Origin: Venturia oleaginea
Taxonomy: Eukaryota > Ascomycota > Dothideomycetes > Venturiales > Venturiaceae
Length of the DNA stretch: 64,000 bases
Direction of reading: 5' to 3'
Assembly (NCBI GenBank): GCA_013176395.1
Contig: JABMLP010000002.1
Coordinates: 1,178,001-1,242,000, forward strand
Positions 1 through 9,806 of this stretch are shown here, piece by piece (position 1 is the first letter of the stretch; each line of letters opens with the position of its first letter). Position numbers and translations under genes: made by a program. Below the pieces are notes generated by a model. It saw only the letters and a program-made list of their open reading frames with translations. It was not told the origin of the DNA and ran no database searches.

Positions 1-1047
1 TGCTAGGCAGCAAACACAACGCTCTGACTCGTGTTTCGCCACTGAGAGGGTATTTAAGACCTCCCGCCCTCCCACCACATTCTCTCTTCAGATTTCCTTC
101 GGGATTTCATCAGGTCAGTTTGAAACGATGCAGAGAAGTAAGTTCAAACTCTTCTGGTATTTCATTTCAGTCACTAACCATTGTAACAGGATTAGCATGG
201 CCCCTGCACTGAGGATGACACGCTCAATCAAAGAGAAGATACCAATTTTTTTTCATTGCTTTTCTCTCGTTTGTGGACGGGAAGGTGAAGAAGAAAAGGG
301 AGGTTTTAGGGCTTTTTGGCTGCAATTCGGCGGCAGCGCGAGTACTTCCACGACATGACAGCAACTAGTACGCATGTCCTGCCTTGACGAAGGATGAGTC
401 CCCATTGTGAAGTTGAGTAATGAAGATCGCGGATCTTGCTACTTCCTATCTGGGATGCCACGCGCACTACCTGACGTCGCTCCCCACGTTTGACGCTATC
501 TTTGTACGGACACGACATCCAATGACATCTGGGAGCTTGAAGCTATGCTAGATATCAAATGTTCATAAAGAGCATCCCAGTCTAGAGGACTCTTCTTGCG
601 TTCAGCCGGTTTCTGATGAGTGAGTCTAGTCACCAAGTGGAGTTTGGCATTGTCCCTCTCTGTAATCTGTTGATGCTCAAGCGCCAGCTGCGAAAAGAAT
701 CCCGCCCTGAGGAGGTTCATGAAGCGGGAACAATCATGAAAGAGTCTGGCGGATTTACGGTGCAGGCGCCCTTTGCATCGTCTTTGAGCGATACGAGTTT
801 CAGACTAGCGGTACAAAAAGGGAATCATAAACTCAGATTGAAGCTACTCAGATTAAAGAAAGATCAAAACGAAGATTGCTTTGCATCGTGTAGCACACGG
901 AGGTGCGAGTTGCAAGCTCCGGTATATCATTTGTTTTAGATCTTAGCCGTATTTTATGAGGGGTATCAACATCCCACCAAGTTCACGTCTCTAAACAACA
1001 ACCAAAACACCAAAACACCAAACCTATTCACGCTCACAACCGCCACC
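1..1047. other. Intergenic, left edge
   Basis: I see no convincing gene here. A short open frame at 616-939 on the plus strand starts with ATG but has no recognisable domain or fungal intron signals. The last 100 bases are A/C-rich and lead into a good start context for the next gene. Confidence 0.5.
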
Positions 1048-1822
1048 ATGTCTCTCTTCAAGAAAGAGTACGTCCACCCTGTTCTCCCTTCCACTCCTCG
1101 CTAATAACCCCACCAGTAAATGCACCGGCAAAAAATCAAACGCCGCCGGAAAAGTCGAAAGCATGCTCAAAGACCGCATCCAAGAACTCTACCCTCTCCT
1201 AACCCCGCACATCGACGAAATCTTTCTCTCAAACCTCAAACGTTCCAAAGGCCAACGCCCCCAACTCGAATGCATAAAAGTAGACGTCGGAACCACGGGC
1301 GCCAGCGGCGAGGAAAAACAACTCCCAAAACACAACTACTACGTTATGCACGATCCGCTTACCAAGGAGAATTTCCCACTATTCTACGAGGTACCGGAAC
1401 CCAGGCATGAGAGAACACTGAAGAGGACGAAGGTGAATAATAAGGATATTTGGGCGAAGGATTTGGTGGTGCCGCATTTGGCGCTTGTGCATCGGTTTCC
1501 CGAGTGCTTTAATACGTTGAGGTGTGATCGTGGTGCTATTCGGTTTGTTCTATCTGGAGCACCGATGATGGCGCCTGGTCTTACGTCGAAGGGTGGGAGA
1601 TTACCGGACGAGGAGAACAAGGGCGAGGATGCAAAGTATGGGACCAAAGAGCTGCAGCAGGGGGATGTGGTTATCATTGAGGCGGAGGGGAAGGAACATG
1701 CTTGTTTGGTGGGTGTGTTGAGTAGGAGTACGGGAGATATCAAGAAGACGGGTAAGGATGCGGCGTTGGACAATACTTATCATTACCTGGGTGATGGATT
1801 GTGGAACTTGGACTACAATTGA
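1048..1822 (+). CDS. TMA20: Translation machinery-associated protein 20 (MCT-1 family, PUA domain)
   Basis: Two exons, 1048-1067 and 1117-1822, give 241 aa. The intron (1068-1116) has GTACGT at the donor, CTAAT as branch and CAG at the acceptor. The start lies in a CCGCCACCATG context. The protein opens MSLFKKD, as usual for the family, and its second half is a PUA fold with the run FVLSGAPMMAPGL and the end YLGDGLWNL. Tma20 works with Tma22 (DENR) on 40S subunits, in recycling after termination and in reinitiation. At 241 aa it is longer than the yeast protein (181 aa, from memory); part of the excess is an insertion of charged residues after the SGAP motif. It is convergent with the SGT2 gene. 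Confidence 0.93.
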
Positions 1823-2349
1823 GGGGCCTAATTGGGACCAGGCGATAGAGCAGGGTTCTCGGAGGAAACGCAGGCCGCGGGCCACGAATAATTGTGAAGC
1901 AGGCAGCTCTGCTGGCAAAGAGATAGAGTTGGCTGGCTTCTCAAGGCGAGAATTTCCATAACAGTGACTAAGAAGACATGAAGATACCGCACGAACAGCA
2001 AATGAAGGACAAACAGAAACGAGGTCTCAGGACCAGAATCTCTAGCTAGAGGTCTTCAACGATAAAGTCACGTTAGAGTCATCAACAGTTTGAAGTATTC
2101 GATATTGAGCCTTGCTGTACCTTAATGTCCACGGCTAAAACAAACAGAACCGCGCAGACTTCCCCAGGCGTACTCGATCATGGTATCGCATTGCTGTTCC
2201 GCCTGACACATGATAAGTATAAACCGTCCCCTACCTACTTCTGGCGTCTTCGATTTCTAGAATCGCCAGGAATGGTGGACTAATCGTCTTGATCAGAGCA
2301 CTTCTATATCATGCCCATCAAAACATGAGATTATCATATCGTGGTACAT
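1823..2349. other. Convergent 3' intergenic region
   Basis: Shared 3' flank of two convergent genes. No gene, repeat or structured RNA is visible. Confidence 0.5.
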
Positions 2350-3477
2350 TCAAGCTCCACTGCCCCGTCCGGCACCTCCAGCACCTCCACCCATGAATTT
2401 CTTAGCCATGTCCGCAATGTTTGGATCGTTCATCAAAGCAGACATATCAGGCATTCCACCTCCTCCAGGAGCACCGCCAGCTCCTCCACCACCGCCCATC
2501 ATACTCTTTAACATAGGATTATTCATCAACGCAGCCATTTGCTCAGGATTGCTCATCAAATCCTGTGCCATCTTCGCCATCATGGGGTTCTTCATCATCT
2601 CAGCTAGTCCACCCATACCACCTGGCATACCTCCAGCACCTCCAGCGCCACCACCGAACATGCCTGCCAGAGAGGACAGGTCGGGCATACCGCCTGCTCC
2701 GCCACCGAATGGGTTTCCACTATCGCGGGCACCGACTGCGTCATCGTCTGCTGAATCATCATTCTCTTCTTCGACCTTTTGCTTCGCTGTCTCGTAGCCT
2801 TTGCGCATGGCGGCGCTTCCGCCCTGGCCTTCGGCATCGATACCCTTCTTGTAAGCTTCCATACTACCCTTTGCGTCTCCCAAAGCAAACTTAGCGAGAC
2901 CGAGTCTTGACCATGCCTTTGCGAATTTGGGGTCTGCGGCAACAGCCATCTCAGCATCATTCTTCGCCTCCTCGTGTTTTCCAGCTCCCGAGTAGGCAGC
3001 GGCGCGGTTGGAGAGGTAGATGGGGTGGAGAGGGTTGAGGTCTAGTGCTTTTGTGTAGAGCTCGATTGCGGATGTGTAGTCTTTCTTCTGGATCGCGGCA
3101 TTTCCTTGACTCTTGAATTTTTCAGCTTCTGCCTTTGTCTTCTCGTCTAGTGCGCCAGAGGCTGATCCGTTTGGTGTGGCGGGTGTTGCTGGGCGGGCTT
3201 CTGCTGCGCTGCTGGAACCGGCTGTGCTTGCTGTGCTCTTGCCCTTCAGTTTCTCGTAGACAGAATAGATGCTCAGCAGTGATTGGCCACCTAGAGCGTC
3301 TTTGGTCGCAGCCTCATCTGAAGGATCGACTTTGAAAGCTTCGGCGATACAGTTTGTGGCGATCTCGATGGATTCGGCTTCTTCACTGGCGATCGAGCCG
3401 TCTGATACGGAGGTGTTGAGGTAGTCTATGATGGCGAGTGCGAGGCGCTTCTTCGATTGTCCTGTTGCGGAAGCCAT
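2350..3477 (-). CDS. SGT2: Small glutamine-rich TPR co-chaperone (Sgt2/SGTA)
   Basis: Intronless, 375 aa, starting MASATGQSKK. An upstream in-frame codon would add 18 residues but the internal ATG fits the family. Residues 5-80 form the N-terminal dimerisation domain that contacts Get4/Get5. Three TPRs span about 115-216 and would bind the C-termini of Hsp70/Hsp90. The C-terminal third is Gly/Met/Pro-rich (repeated GGAGG and NPMM-type runs, with PNIADMAKKFMGG at the end), which is the client-binding region. Sgt2 receives tail-anchored proteins in the cytosol and passes them to Get3. Length and domain order are normal. Confidence 0.95.
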   Translation of the reverse strand: MASATGQSKKRLALAIIDYLNTSVSDGSIASEEAESIEIATNCIAEAFKVDPSDEAATKDALGGQSLLSIYSVYEKLKGKSTASTAGSSSAAEARPATPATPNGSASGALDEKTKAEAEKFKSQGNAAIQKKDYTSAIELYTKALDLNPLHPIYLSNRAAAYSGAGKHEEAKNDAEMAVAADPKFAKAWSRLGLAKFALGDAKGSMEAYKKGIDAEGQGGSAAMRKGYETAKQKVEEENDDSADDDAVGARDSGNPFGGGAGGMPDLSSLAGMFGGGAGGAGGMPGGMGGLAEMMKNPMMAKMAQDLMSNPEQMAALMNNPMLKSMMGGGGGAGGAPGGGGMPDMSALMNDPNIADMAKKFMGGGAGGAGRGSGA

Positions 3478-4250
3478 GGTTGTGGATATTGGAGATTTGA
3501 GGAGGTACAACGGGCGGTTCTTATAGAGCAAGTGGGAGATGAAAGGAGGAAAGATGTTGAAAGCGAAATGTTATCGCCTGAGATGTTGTTAGAGAAACAC
3601 ATGGATGCTGGAAGAGACGTCCATGAGCATCCTAGCGCGGGGCAAGCCAATGCACCTGCACTTGTACGACAGACGCGGCGGGTTATTGGCGCCTCAGTAT
3701 TGCAGCCTCAGCCTCGTGACAGCAACGGTTCTTCCGAGAGCTTGCGAATTTCGAGCAAGGCTGTGTATCAAGATCACCAAAAACGATGAGAGAAAGAGCT
3801 CTTGTGCATGGAGTGAGACCTAGGCAGATATTGTCTTTCTAGTTACCGATCCAGTCTTCTTCAGTACGACTCAGTACGACTGGGCTTCAGTAATATACAA
3901 TGTACGTATATAATCCCGATTCCTCAGTATGATAGCTGGTCTGCTACTCCGAGTCACTTAAAAATTGACCAGAACCAGAAGCCGAAGCGGTCGCAAGCAA
4001 CCTCAAGACAAGAAGCCTCTCTTTCAACGTGGCTGGTGGCTAGCTTTACTCCTCGCATTTGGCAGCAGTGAAAACCAGCAGCTATTCCCTGTTGGCATGC
4101 GGACTTCCGAAGATGAAAAGCAACTACGCAAAATGTATGCCTTCCCATTGAAGCTTTCCAGCATTATCAGGAAGTCATCCTAATCGCACAAACAACTCCT
4201 CTTCTCAGTCGGTTCGCACTTAGCCAACACCCGCATTTCTTTGGTCCTGA
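3478..4250. other. Intergenic
   Basis: No gene is seen. A small direct duplication (CAGTACGACT twice near 3865) is the only visible structure. The part after 3960 may be the eroded 3' flank of the DIM1-like pseudogene. Confidence 0.4.
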
Positions 4251-4257
4251 TCAATTG

Positions 4258-5135
4258 TCCTACCTTGCTCTCTTTGTCCTTCTGGTGGACGTCTCTTCCT
4301 CTGTTGAGGACTGCGGCGACCCATCCTCTTCCTCATCAACATCGATGTCCATGACACCCTCAGCCTTATCTACCGTATCGATGTCGCAATCTTATACTCT
4401 TGCCCTTCTTCGACTGGTTCAACGATATATTATTTTGTGCACCCCATGTCCGATAATTTCTCTTCAAAAGATCCATTACACTCGTTGCTCCAAACGAACT
4501 CCTTACAGATCCTCAGGTGTCCATCCCAATCCTCCATATTTATCGCAGTTCGTGGTGTAATCGGCGTTATCCGTACAACACTCGATTCCGCCAACGGAGA
4601 GGGATTGAAATCATTTCTGCCGACCTTCATGACATGGCCTACTTTTGCCCACATTTGTACGCTGACCTAGAGACGGGGGTATAGCTTCTCGGGTTTGGCG
4701 GACAATCGCATCACGGATTCTTGTCGGAAGATGAGCGCGCAGGTTCGGACGGCGGGGAGGTGTTCCAGAAGTTTGAAGACCAGCGGAGAGGAGATTTGGT
4801 AGGGCTTGTTCGAGGTGCAGACTTCAAATTAGGGTAATCTGGTGCTCTTATTATGAACGCCATTGCGAACGTATACCTCCTCTGCAAACTCACTTCTCCA
4901 AACGTATGACATCGCCTAGGATGCTAGCTAGCTGCTTCTGTTATAGGGTCCCTGGTACGCGTTTTGTGAGTTCAGCGGCTATACACAAATCCTTCTCGAC
5001 TGCTATAACCTTTTTGTAACTGGAGAGAATACAAGTTGTGAGATTGCTTGTTTCAGGTCCGATCTGGTAATCCAAATCGGCCCATTTAGCGTTGCTGCAT
5101 GCGGAGCAATCTGATGTATTGTACCTCCAGCACGA
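4258..5135 (-). pseudogene. Decayed copy of DIM1, 18S rRNA (adenine-N6,N6) dimethyltransferase
   Basis: Reading the minus strand from about 5135 gives successive Dim1 blocks in changing frames. First comes a motif I-like piece, IGPETSNLTTCIL (the functional form has GPGTGNLT), and KKVIAVEKD. Then GDVIRLEK, followed by a likely intron remnant. Then CTSNKPYQISSPLVFKLLEH (active-site NPPY region), the segment MWAKVGHVMKVGRN, ESSVVRITPI and DWDGHLRIC. A C-terminal acidic tail VMDIDVDEEED lies near 4300. In-frame stops interrupt it at the expected LPYF (Tyr codon now TAA, near 4832) and at 4668-4670, and there are frame changes near 4940 and after 4437. Dim1 dimethylates two adjacent adenines at the 3' end of 18S rRNA and is essential in yeast, so a working copy must exist elsewhere. 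Confidence 0.85.
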
Positions 5136-5660
5136 CATTACTCGGCTTGAGAAATGCTAGCCGGTATCAGAACTACCTCTTTGAGAAGATACAGACACGA
5201 GATGTCTTTCTGTACGATGTGTTAGAATAAGGGCAATCACCACATTGTGCACGTGATTGCATGTGACGGCACATGATGCGGGATATACATTCCTCACTTC
5301 TGCCACGTAGGTTAAATCAAGCTTGATCATCTTCACTCATTTTATCACAATGGCATCGGCGATGCCAGAATTCTTAAGGATGTGCTGGCCTAGGTCCGCG
5401 TTCATTTTTGAAAATATTGTTCGCAGCTTTGGCTTAGGAGGCATATTGTTAGCTACTTGAGTACGGCGCCGAGCCCCGCGAGGAGCTCTCTTTCTTTAGC
5501 GCTGATTGGGGTATCGTTCGAACGACTTGTGAGATTAAATGGTTTCCGTTGCGCTCGAAAAAGTAAGTTTGCCAAAACCTTGGCGCGCTAGGTAATCATC
5601 AGAGGCGGCCTCTCACTGCAGTCAAGCAATATACTAATACCAAACGCCCCGGGGATCATG
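5136..5660. other. Intergenic left of the DNA transposon
   Basis: No gene is seen. The stretch is bounded on the right by the TA target site of the transposon at 5661. Confidence 0.4.
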
Positions 5661-5712
5661 TAACGTAGTTTATAGGCAAGTGGCCCGCATATGCATGTGG
5701 CCCGCCCCACCA
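5661..5712 (+). repeat. Left terminal inverted repeat of pogo-like element (with TA)
   Basis: Exact reverse complement of 7206-7257. It contains two direct copies of GTGGCCCGC (5680-5688, 5697-5705) spaced by an ATATGCAT core, which could be paired transposase-binding sites. Confidence 0.93.
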
Positions 5713-5769
5713 AGTATACATACTTAAAACGGCAACTTTTTCAACAACAAAGCAATTCTTGATAATAAT

Positions 5770-6061
5770 TGTAAGAGTTCAACCCTCAAAGGTGTTTCGC
5801 AAGTGAGAGAAGACTGCTTGTATTTCGAAGTATCTAAGTGCAGAGAAGAGAGTGTAAGTGTAGGAAGGACGACTAGTATATATGTCCTCCGTATAAGAAA
5901 AGAGGACATGCTGTCCAGACAAGTATGGAAAGGAATAGAAATACATGTGAAACAATCCTCAAACAATCCCTGCTAGGCGCACGTGAAAGACTACCAGGAA
6001 ACTACTAGGTAGTGCTAAGAATCCGTCCAGGATAAGTTGAGAAAGGATCTATCCTTTGACA
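5770..6061 (-). repeat. Solo LTR of the Ty3/gypsy family found complete at 45998-51210
   Basis: A 292-bp sequence (TGTAAGAG..TTTGACA on the plus strand) matches the reverse complement of both LTRs of the complete element with only a few substitutions. It is flanked by a perfect 5-bp duplication ATAAT (5765-5769 and 6062-6066). No internal retroelement sequence is attached, so it is the product of recombination between two LTRs. It lies inside the C-terminal transposase remnant and is therefore younger than the pogo insertion. Confidence 0.95.
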
Positions 6062-6066
6062 ATAAT

Positions 6067-6277
6067 ATACATTTTGAGCGGTTCTATGACGCTCTAGGCA
6101 CGTCCTAGCATTATGTGCAAGTGATTGGCATGCGCTACACTTTGGTGGTGCTCGTTGCCGTACCTCGCCTCGGTCCCTAGCCTCTACCTTAGTGCGGCTA
6201 ATTACTTCTCTCTCAATAAGAGATTGAGCCTCAGCCTTTGTAAGAATACCTCCCTTTGCTATATACAACCGTGTCAT
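6067..6277 (-). pseudogene. C-terminal remnant of pogo-like transposase with CCHC knuckle
   Basis: The minus-strand frame reads a charged helix (TKAEAQSLIEREV) and then PPKCSACQSLAHNARTC, a C-x2-C-x4-H-x4-C zinc knuckle seen at the C-terminus of many fungal pogo-type transposases. The frame then runs into the inserted solo LTR. Confidence 0.75.
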
Positions 6278-6438
6278 GATCGAACTATGTTGGTATTCGA
6301 ATGCAGTTAAATGTAGTTAAATGTGGTGGTTCTGCTCGATCAGGTCTAGCGCGAGACTGGTCGCAAGTACTTAGACTCGTCTCTACCTCTTAGTTAGCTC
6401 CTCATCCTTACAACTTCGCACATCCCATAGAATTCAAG

Positions 6439-7173
6439 TCATGCTTCCAAGTCAAGTCCAAGGTCAAACGTGACAAACCGTCGCTGGTGCATTACCGCCT
6501 CGAAGATAACGAGTGGTGGGACCGCAAAATCTCGCGCGCAGATTGCCTCAATTACCGTCACCCATTCACGGTTACCTGGCTGCGTGGTCCTAGGTCTCCC
6601 TGCCCTATCTGTACCCGTTATAACCTTTGCTGTTGAGACTACCCCCATCTGGAAGCCAGTCTCGTCGAAATTGTAGGTAACGTCATCGAGTATACCATAT
6701 TTGGCTTTCGTAAACTGTACGCGTTCAAACCAGGCTCGAATAAGTACTGGGTCTTCGCACTGAGAACGCTGGTAGTCGTACTTGCGGTTGCACTTTGATT
6801 TAATTGAGTCGTGGCGATTGATGAAGTTGGTAACCCAGACCTTGCCTACAGAGGCAGGTTGCTTGCGTTCAGCGAGTAAAAGACGCGCCATCTCTCGAAC
6901 AGCAGACGGCCTAGGTGGCATACCACGTTGGTCCATCGAGAGAATCCATTGTACAAGGGTATCTTCTTCAGTAGGTAAGAGGAGGCGATTTGTAGCAATA
7001 GAACCGAGTTTTGGTTGTACTCCGAGTAGACGGCGTTGTAGGTTCTTTCGTGGGACATCTTACGCGTTTGCAGCGGCTGTGTAAGATCGAAAATCGCCTC
7101 GCTTGTAGGCTTGAGCTGCTAGGTCAAGTCTACCTTCTTTGTACAAGGCTGCTTGCTGTTTTGAGGCTGACAT
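6439..7173 (-). pseudogene. N-terminal part of pogo/Fot1-like transposase, interrupted by a stop
   Basis: The frame starts at ATG 7173 (MSASKQQAALYKEGR), which is a helix-turn-helix/CENP-B-type DNA-binding N-terminus. It has a TAA at 7060-7062 as codon 38. After the stop the same frame stays open through a second HTH region (SVGKVWVTNFINRH) to YNFDETGFQMGV, which holds the first catalytic Asp of the DDE domain. It ends at a stop at 6439, before the second and third catalytic residues. The TAA could come from CAA by one C-to-T change in a CpA context, the context used by repeat-induced point mutation; one site is not proof. Confidence 0.85.
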
Positions 7174-7205
7174 AGTTGAAAGAAGTAGGTGAACGAGTCG
7201 AGTTC

Positions 7206-7257
7206 TGGTGGGGCGGGCCACATGCATATGCGGGCCACTTGCCTATAAACTACGTTA
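7206..7257 (-). repeat. Right terminal inverted repeat of pogo-like element (with TA)
   Basis: Exact reverse complement of 5661-5712 over 52 bp, counting the TA duplication. It ends CTACGT before the flanking TA. Confidence 0.93.
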
Positions 7258-7969
7258 ACGATCTCCTTCTTTGTCGCTTACAATAGAAATGAGGGGGAAA
7301 GGCTTTTCTAAACGGTACCCGTCGTATGGACGGCTCAGCCTCGTACAAGTAAGGCTGTCCCATCTCAGTGCCCTTCTGATGCCTACGCGATCAAACATTC
7401 CGTTGGTTTTGAACGTATTCCAAGGATCGGCCTAATTATGCCAAGTTCAGATAGTATAGGCACAATATGGCTGGCAAACTGGTCCTCCTTCTGTTGTAAT
7501 TCTGTAATCCTGCTAGAGTCTGAAAGCATTTAACTGGAATCCGATCGCAAGAGTATCCCAGCAATTCAGAATTCAGCAATCACCAAATAATGATCAATAA
7601 TTTGAAAGATTGGAAAGAGTGCTACAAAACAGACATGTTCGAAGCTCGAAAAGAGAGTGGCAGAATCCATACACCCACTAAGCAGTTGCAACTTTGCCAT
7701 GGACATTGTTCTACCCAGCCCAGCAAAGTACAAGTACCACAATCCATCTTGCCCTAACCCTTGGTACGTCATCTGATGCATTCTAACAGCAACACAGTAA
7801 ACACTCCAGCTTAATCCAACGTACACAATTCCAAATTCAAACTAGCTCCCCGTATTTCTAATTCCTAATTCAAGAACTCCAATTGCTCTCGACGCTCCCG
7901 CGACGACGATATAAGGCAAGTTCTCGACGCCGACTGATTCACAACCTCTCGAACCTCGAAATTGTCATC
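7258..7969. other. Intergenic / promoter of the small secreted protein gene
   Basis: No gene is seen. The last 100 bases carry pyrimidine-rich tracts typical of fungal 5' regions. Confidence 0.4.
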
Positions 7970-8332
7970 ATGAAACTCTTCCACTACCTCCTTTCTGCTC
8001 TTACCCTGGTTTCCGGCGTCCTAGCTCGTACGTTCTCACTTCGTTTCCTACGCGATAGAAAAAAAATTGATATGTCGTATAGAACAACCGTACTGTCAAA
8101 TTCAATGTCCAGCACCCATGATCGCCGCTTGTTCAGGAATCCCCAGTTCAGTTCGCCAGTTAAGCGAGGACTTCAAGTGTTCTTGTTGTCTTCCAAATTA
8201 TGGTATATCCTTCTTCCATTTTTCAATTATGCTTTCACTGATCACAATGTAGCGTCCTGTGGTACCAATACTACTGGAACTTGCTGCAGCGGCCTTTGTG
8301 AAGCTGGACATTGTAGACCCGCAACAGTGTAG
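7970..8332 (+). CDS. Small secreted cysteine-rich protein (candidate effector)
   Basis: Three exons, 7970-8027, 8083-8202 and 8253-8332, give 85 aa; both introns have GT..AG ends and all phases agree. Residues 1-19 are a signal peptide (MKLFHYLLSALTLVSGVLA), cleaved before QPYC. The mature part of about 66 aa has 11 cysteines, including CSCC and, at the C-terminus, a C-x7-CC-x3-C-x4-C block like small disulfide-rich folds. It has no recognised domain. Size, signal peptide and Cys content match the small secreted proteins that plant-associated fungi use as effectors; some are antimicrobial or structural instead. The next gene downstream is convergent and unrelated. Confidence 0.75.
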   Translation: MKLFHYLLSALTLVSGVLARTFSLRFLRDRKKIDMSYRTTVLSNSMSSTHDRRLFRNPQFSSPVKRGLQVFLLSSKLWYILLPFFNYAFTDHNVASCGTNTTGTCCSGLCEAGHCRPATV

Positions 8333-8663
8333 AGCTTTGAGTGGACGGGACGTGGGCGACTGTAAAGGTTTGGCTCGGTCTTCACGATTGATGAAGTTAA
8401 TGAGGTGGTATGGCGTGTGAGACTGACCTGTCGACCGGAATATGGTGGGTTTCACGCATGAGGGCGGACTGTTGCACTGTACTCTTCAAGGTCTCCCATC
8501 TGCTGTTGTACAGGCGTTGATTGTGGTACCATAGTCTCTATTCTAGCTCGGCAGCCTACTCTACAATTTCTGTCTATCAAAACACACTGCTAATCAACAA
8601 GTTTCACTCAGCCAATCCGGTTATTATGCTTACGCTGTCCTTCTTTCTCCTCTTCAAACTGAT
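8333..8663. other. Convergent 3' intergenic region
   Basis: Nothing recognisable. Confidence 0.4.
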
Positions 8664-9806
8664 CTACAGTTGAGCCCTGATAGTCTCTTGCTCATACCAC
8701 AATCCCAGTACATCCAACAACCCCTTCTCTTGCAACTTCAACTCATCATTCACTTTCCTCCAAACTCTCGTCCGACAATCTGCATCCCCAGTGTGCGGCA
8801 TCGGTTCCTCCTCCCAGATCCGGTTGAAATACCGTCCTCCACCCTTTCCACCTTGTGCACCAACACCCTGTACTTCCGGCTCCGGGCCCGCCGTCAAACT
8901 CGTAGCGGCATGTAACAAAGCTAAACTTCCCTGCTGCGACGTAATGCCAAAAAAGTAACTCGCCGTCTGCAATACTGATGATATAACGGGCGCAAGGAAA
9001 AAGGTGCTATTCAATCTCCAGATTCCACTATTCACATAGCCTGGATGTACGCCGTTCACGGTGATATGTTTATATTCTGGGTGAAGTAGGAGGCGCCGCT
9101 GTAATTCTGTGAGCCAGACTTGGAAGTAGAGCTTGTTATTTTGGTACAGTTTGGCGCCTTCGCCTACACCGAAATTGCGCAGATCGAATTTCCCAAGGTA
9201 ATGGAAATTGGAGGTTGTACATATGACGCGCGGCTCAGGTGCTTTAGCGAGCGATGGGAGGAGGCGGAGCGTGATTAGGACGTGCGAGAGGAAATTGACC
9301 TGGTGTACAATCTCAAACCCGTCTTCGGTCTTGAAGATTTCTTTGCCGCCCGGGGATGAACCAATCCCTGCGTTGTTGCAGAGTATGTCCAACGCTCTTT
9401 CTGTATCTAGCCATCGCATACAGAAAGCCTCGACTGTTGACAGTTTTGAACTATCAAGCGGCCACCACTCAATGCTTGTCTTGTAATGTCCTCGCTTTTT
9501 AGCAGCATCAATGCATTCAGCTACGACTGTTTCGGGGTGTGGTTCGTGCGGTGGTGGATCGCGACAAGCAAGGAGGAGGTTTGCGCCATTGCGCGCGAAT
9601 GCAATTGCTGCTTCACGACCGATGCCGTTGTTGGAGCCGGAGATTATGATCCATTTGCCTTGGACACTCTTGAGATCCTCTTCGGGGACTGATAGGGTGG
9701 CACCGTTTATGCCTTTGTTGTTTTGAGATAGAACCCAGCTGAAGGGCGGTTCTTCAATGCCGAGTGGTGCATCAAACGGAATGGAATTGATATCTGCGGA
9801 GGCCAT
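8664..9806 (-). CDS. Short-chain dehydrogenase/reductase (retinol dehydrogenase-like)
   Basis: Intronless, 380 aa. The Rossmann NAD(P)-binding motif is SGSNNGIG at 56-63. NNAG lies at 144-147, the catalytic Ser in TTSNFHY (S199) and the active-site YQNNK at 221-225, so the SDR machinery is complete. The protein is longer than classical SDRs (about 250 aa). It has a 50-residue N-terminal lead and a C-terminal extension with a Gly-rich loop (GAQGGKGGGRYF), as in fungal retinol-dehydrogenase/WW-domain-oxidoreductase-like enzymes. The substrate is not evident. The N-terminus shows no signal peptide or clear membrane anchor. Confidence 0.88.
   Translation of the reverse strand: MASADINSIPFDAPLGIEEPPFSWVLSQNNKGINGATLSVPEEDLKSVQGKWIIISGSNNGIGREAAIAFARNGANLLLACRDPPPHEPHPETVVAECIDAAKKRGHYKTSIEWWPLDSSKLSTVEAFCMRWLDTERALDILCNNAGIGSSPGGKEIFKTEDGFEIVHQVNFLSHVLITLRLLPSLAKAPEPRVICTTSNFHYLGKFDLRNFGVGEGAKLYQNNKLYFQVWLTELQRRLLLHPEYKHITVNGVHPGYVNSGIWRLNSTFFLAPVISSVLQTASYFFGITSQQGSLALLHAATSLTAGPEPEVQGVGAQGGKGGGRYFNRIWEEEPMPHTGDADCRTRVWRKVNDELKLQEKGLLDVLGLWYEQETIRAQL

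Larger units (their letters stand above)
5663..7255 (-). mobile_element. Tc1/mariner-superfamily, pogo/Fot1-like transposon, internally deleted, with nested solo LTR
   Basis: The ends are perfect inverted repeats of 50 bp flanked by TA on both sides (5661-5662, 7256-7257), as expected for TA-target-site elements. Inside are pieces of a pogo-like transposase on the minus strand. The central catalytic region is missing between about 6439 and 6277, and a 292-bp LTR with its 5-bp target duplication sits in the C-terminal part. Without the LTR the element is about 1.3 kb, much shorter than a full Fot1-type element (about 1.9 kb). It cannot encode a working transposase, but its ends look mobilisable in trans. 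Confidence 0.88.

Noticed and set aside
2393..2797. 134-codon proline-rich frame on the plus strand.
   Set aside because: Antisense shadow of the Gly/Met-rich C-terminus of SGT2.
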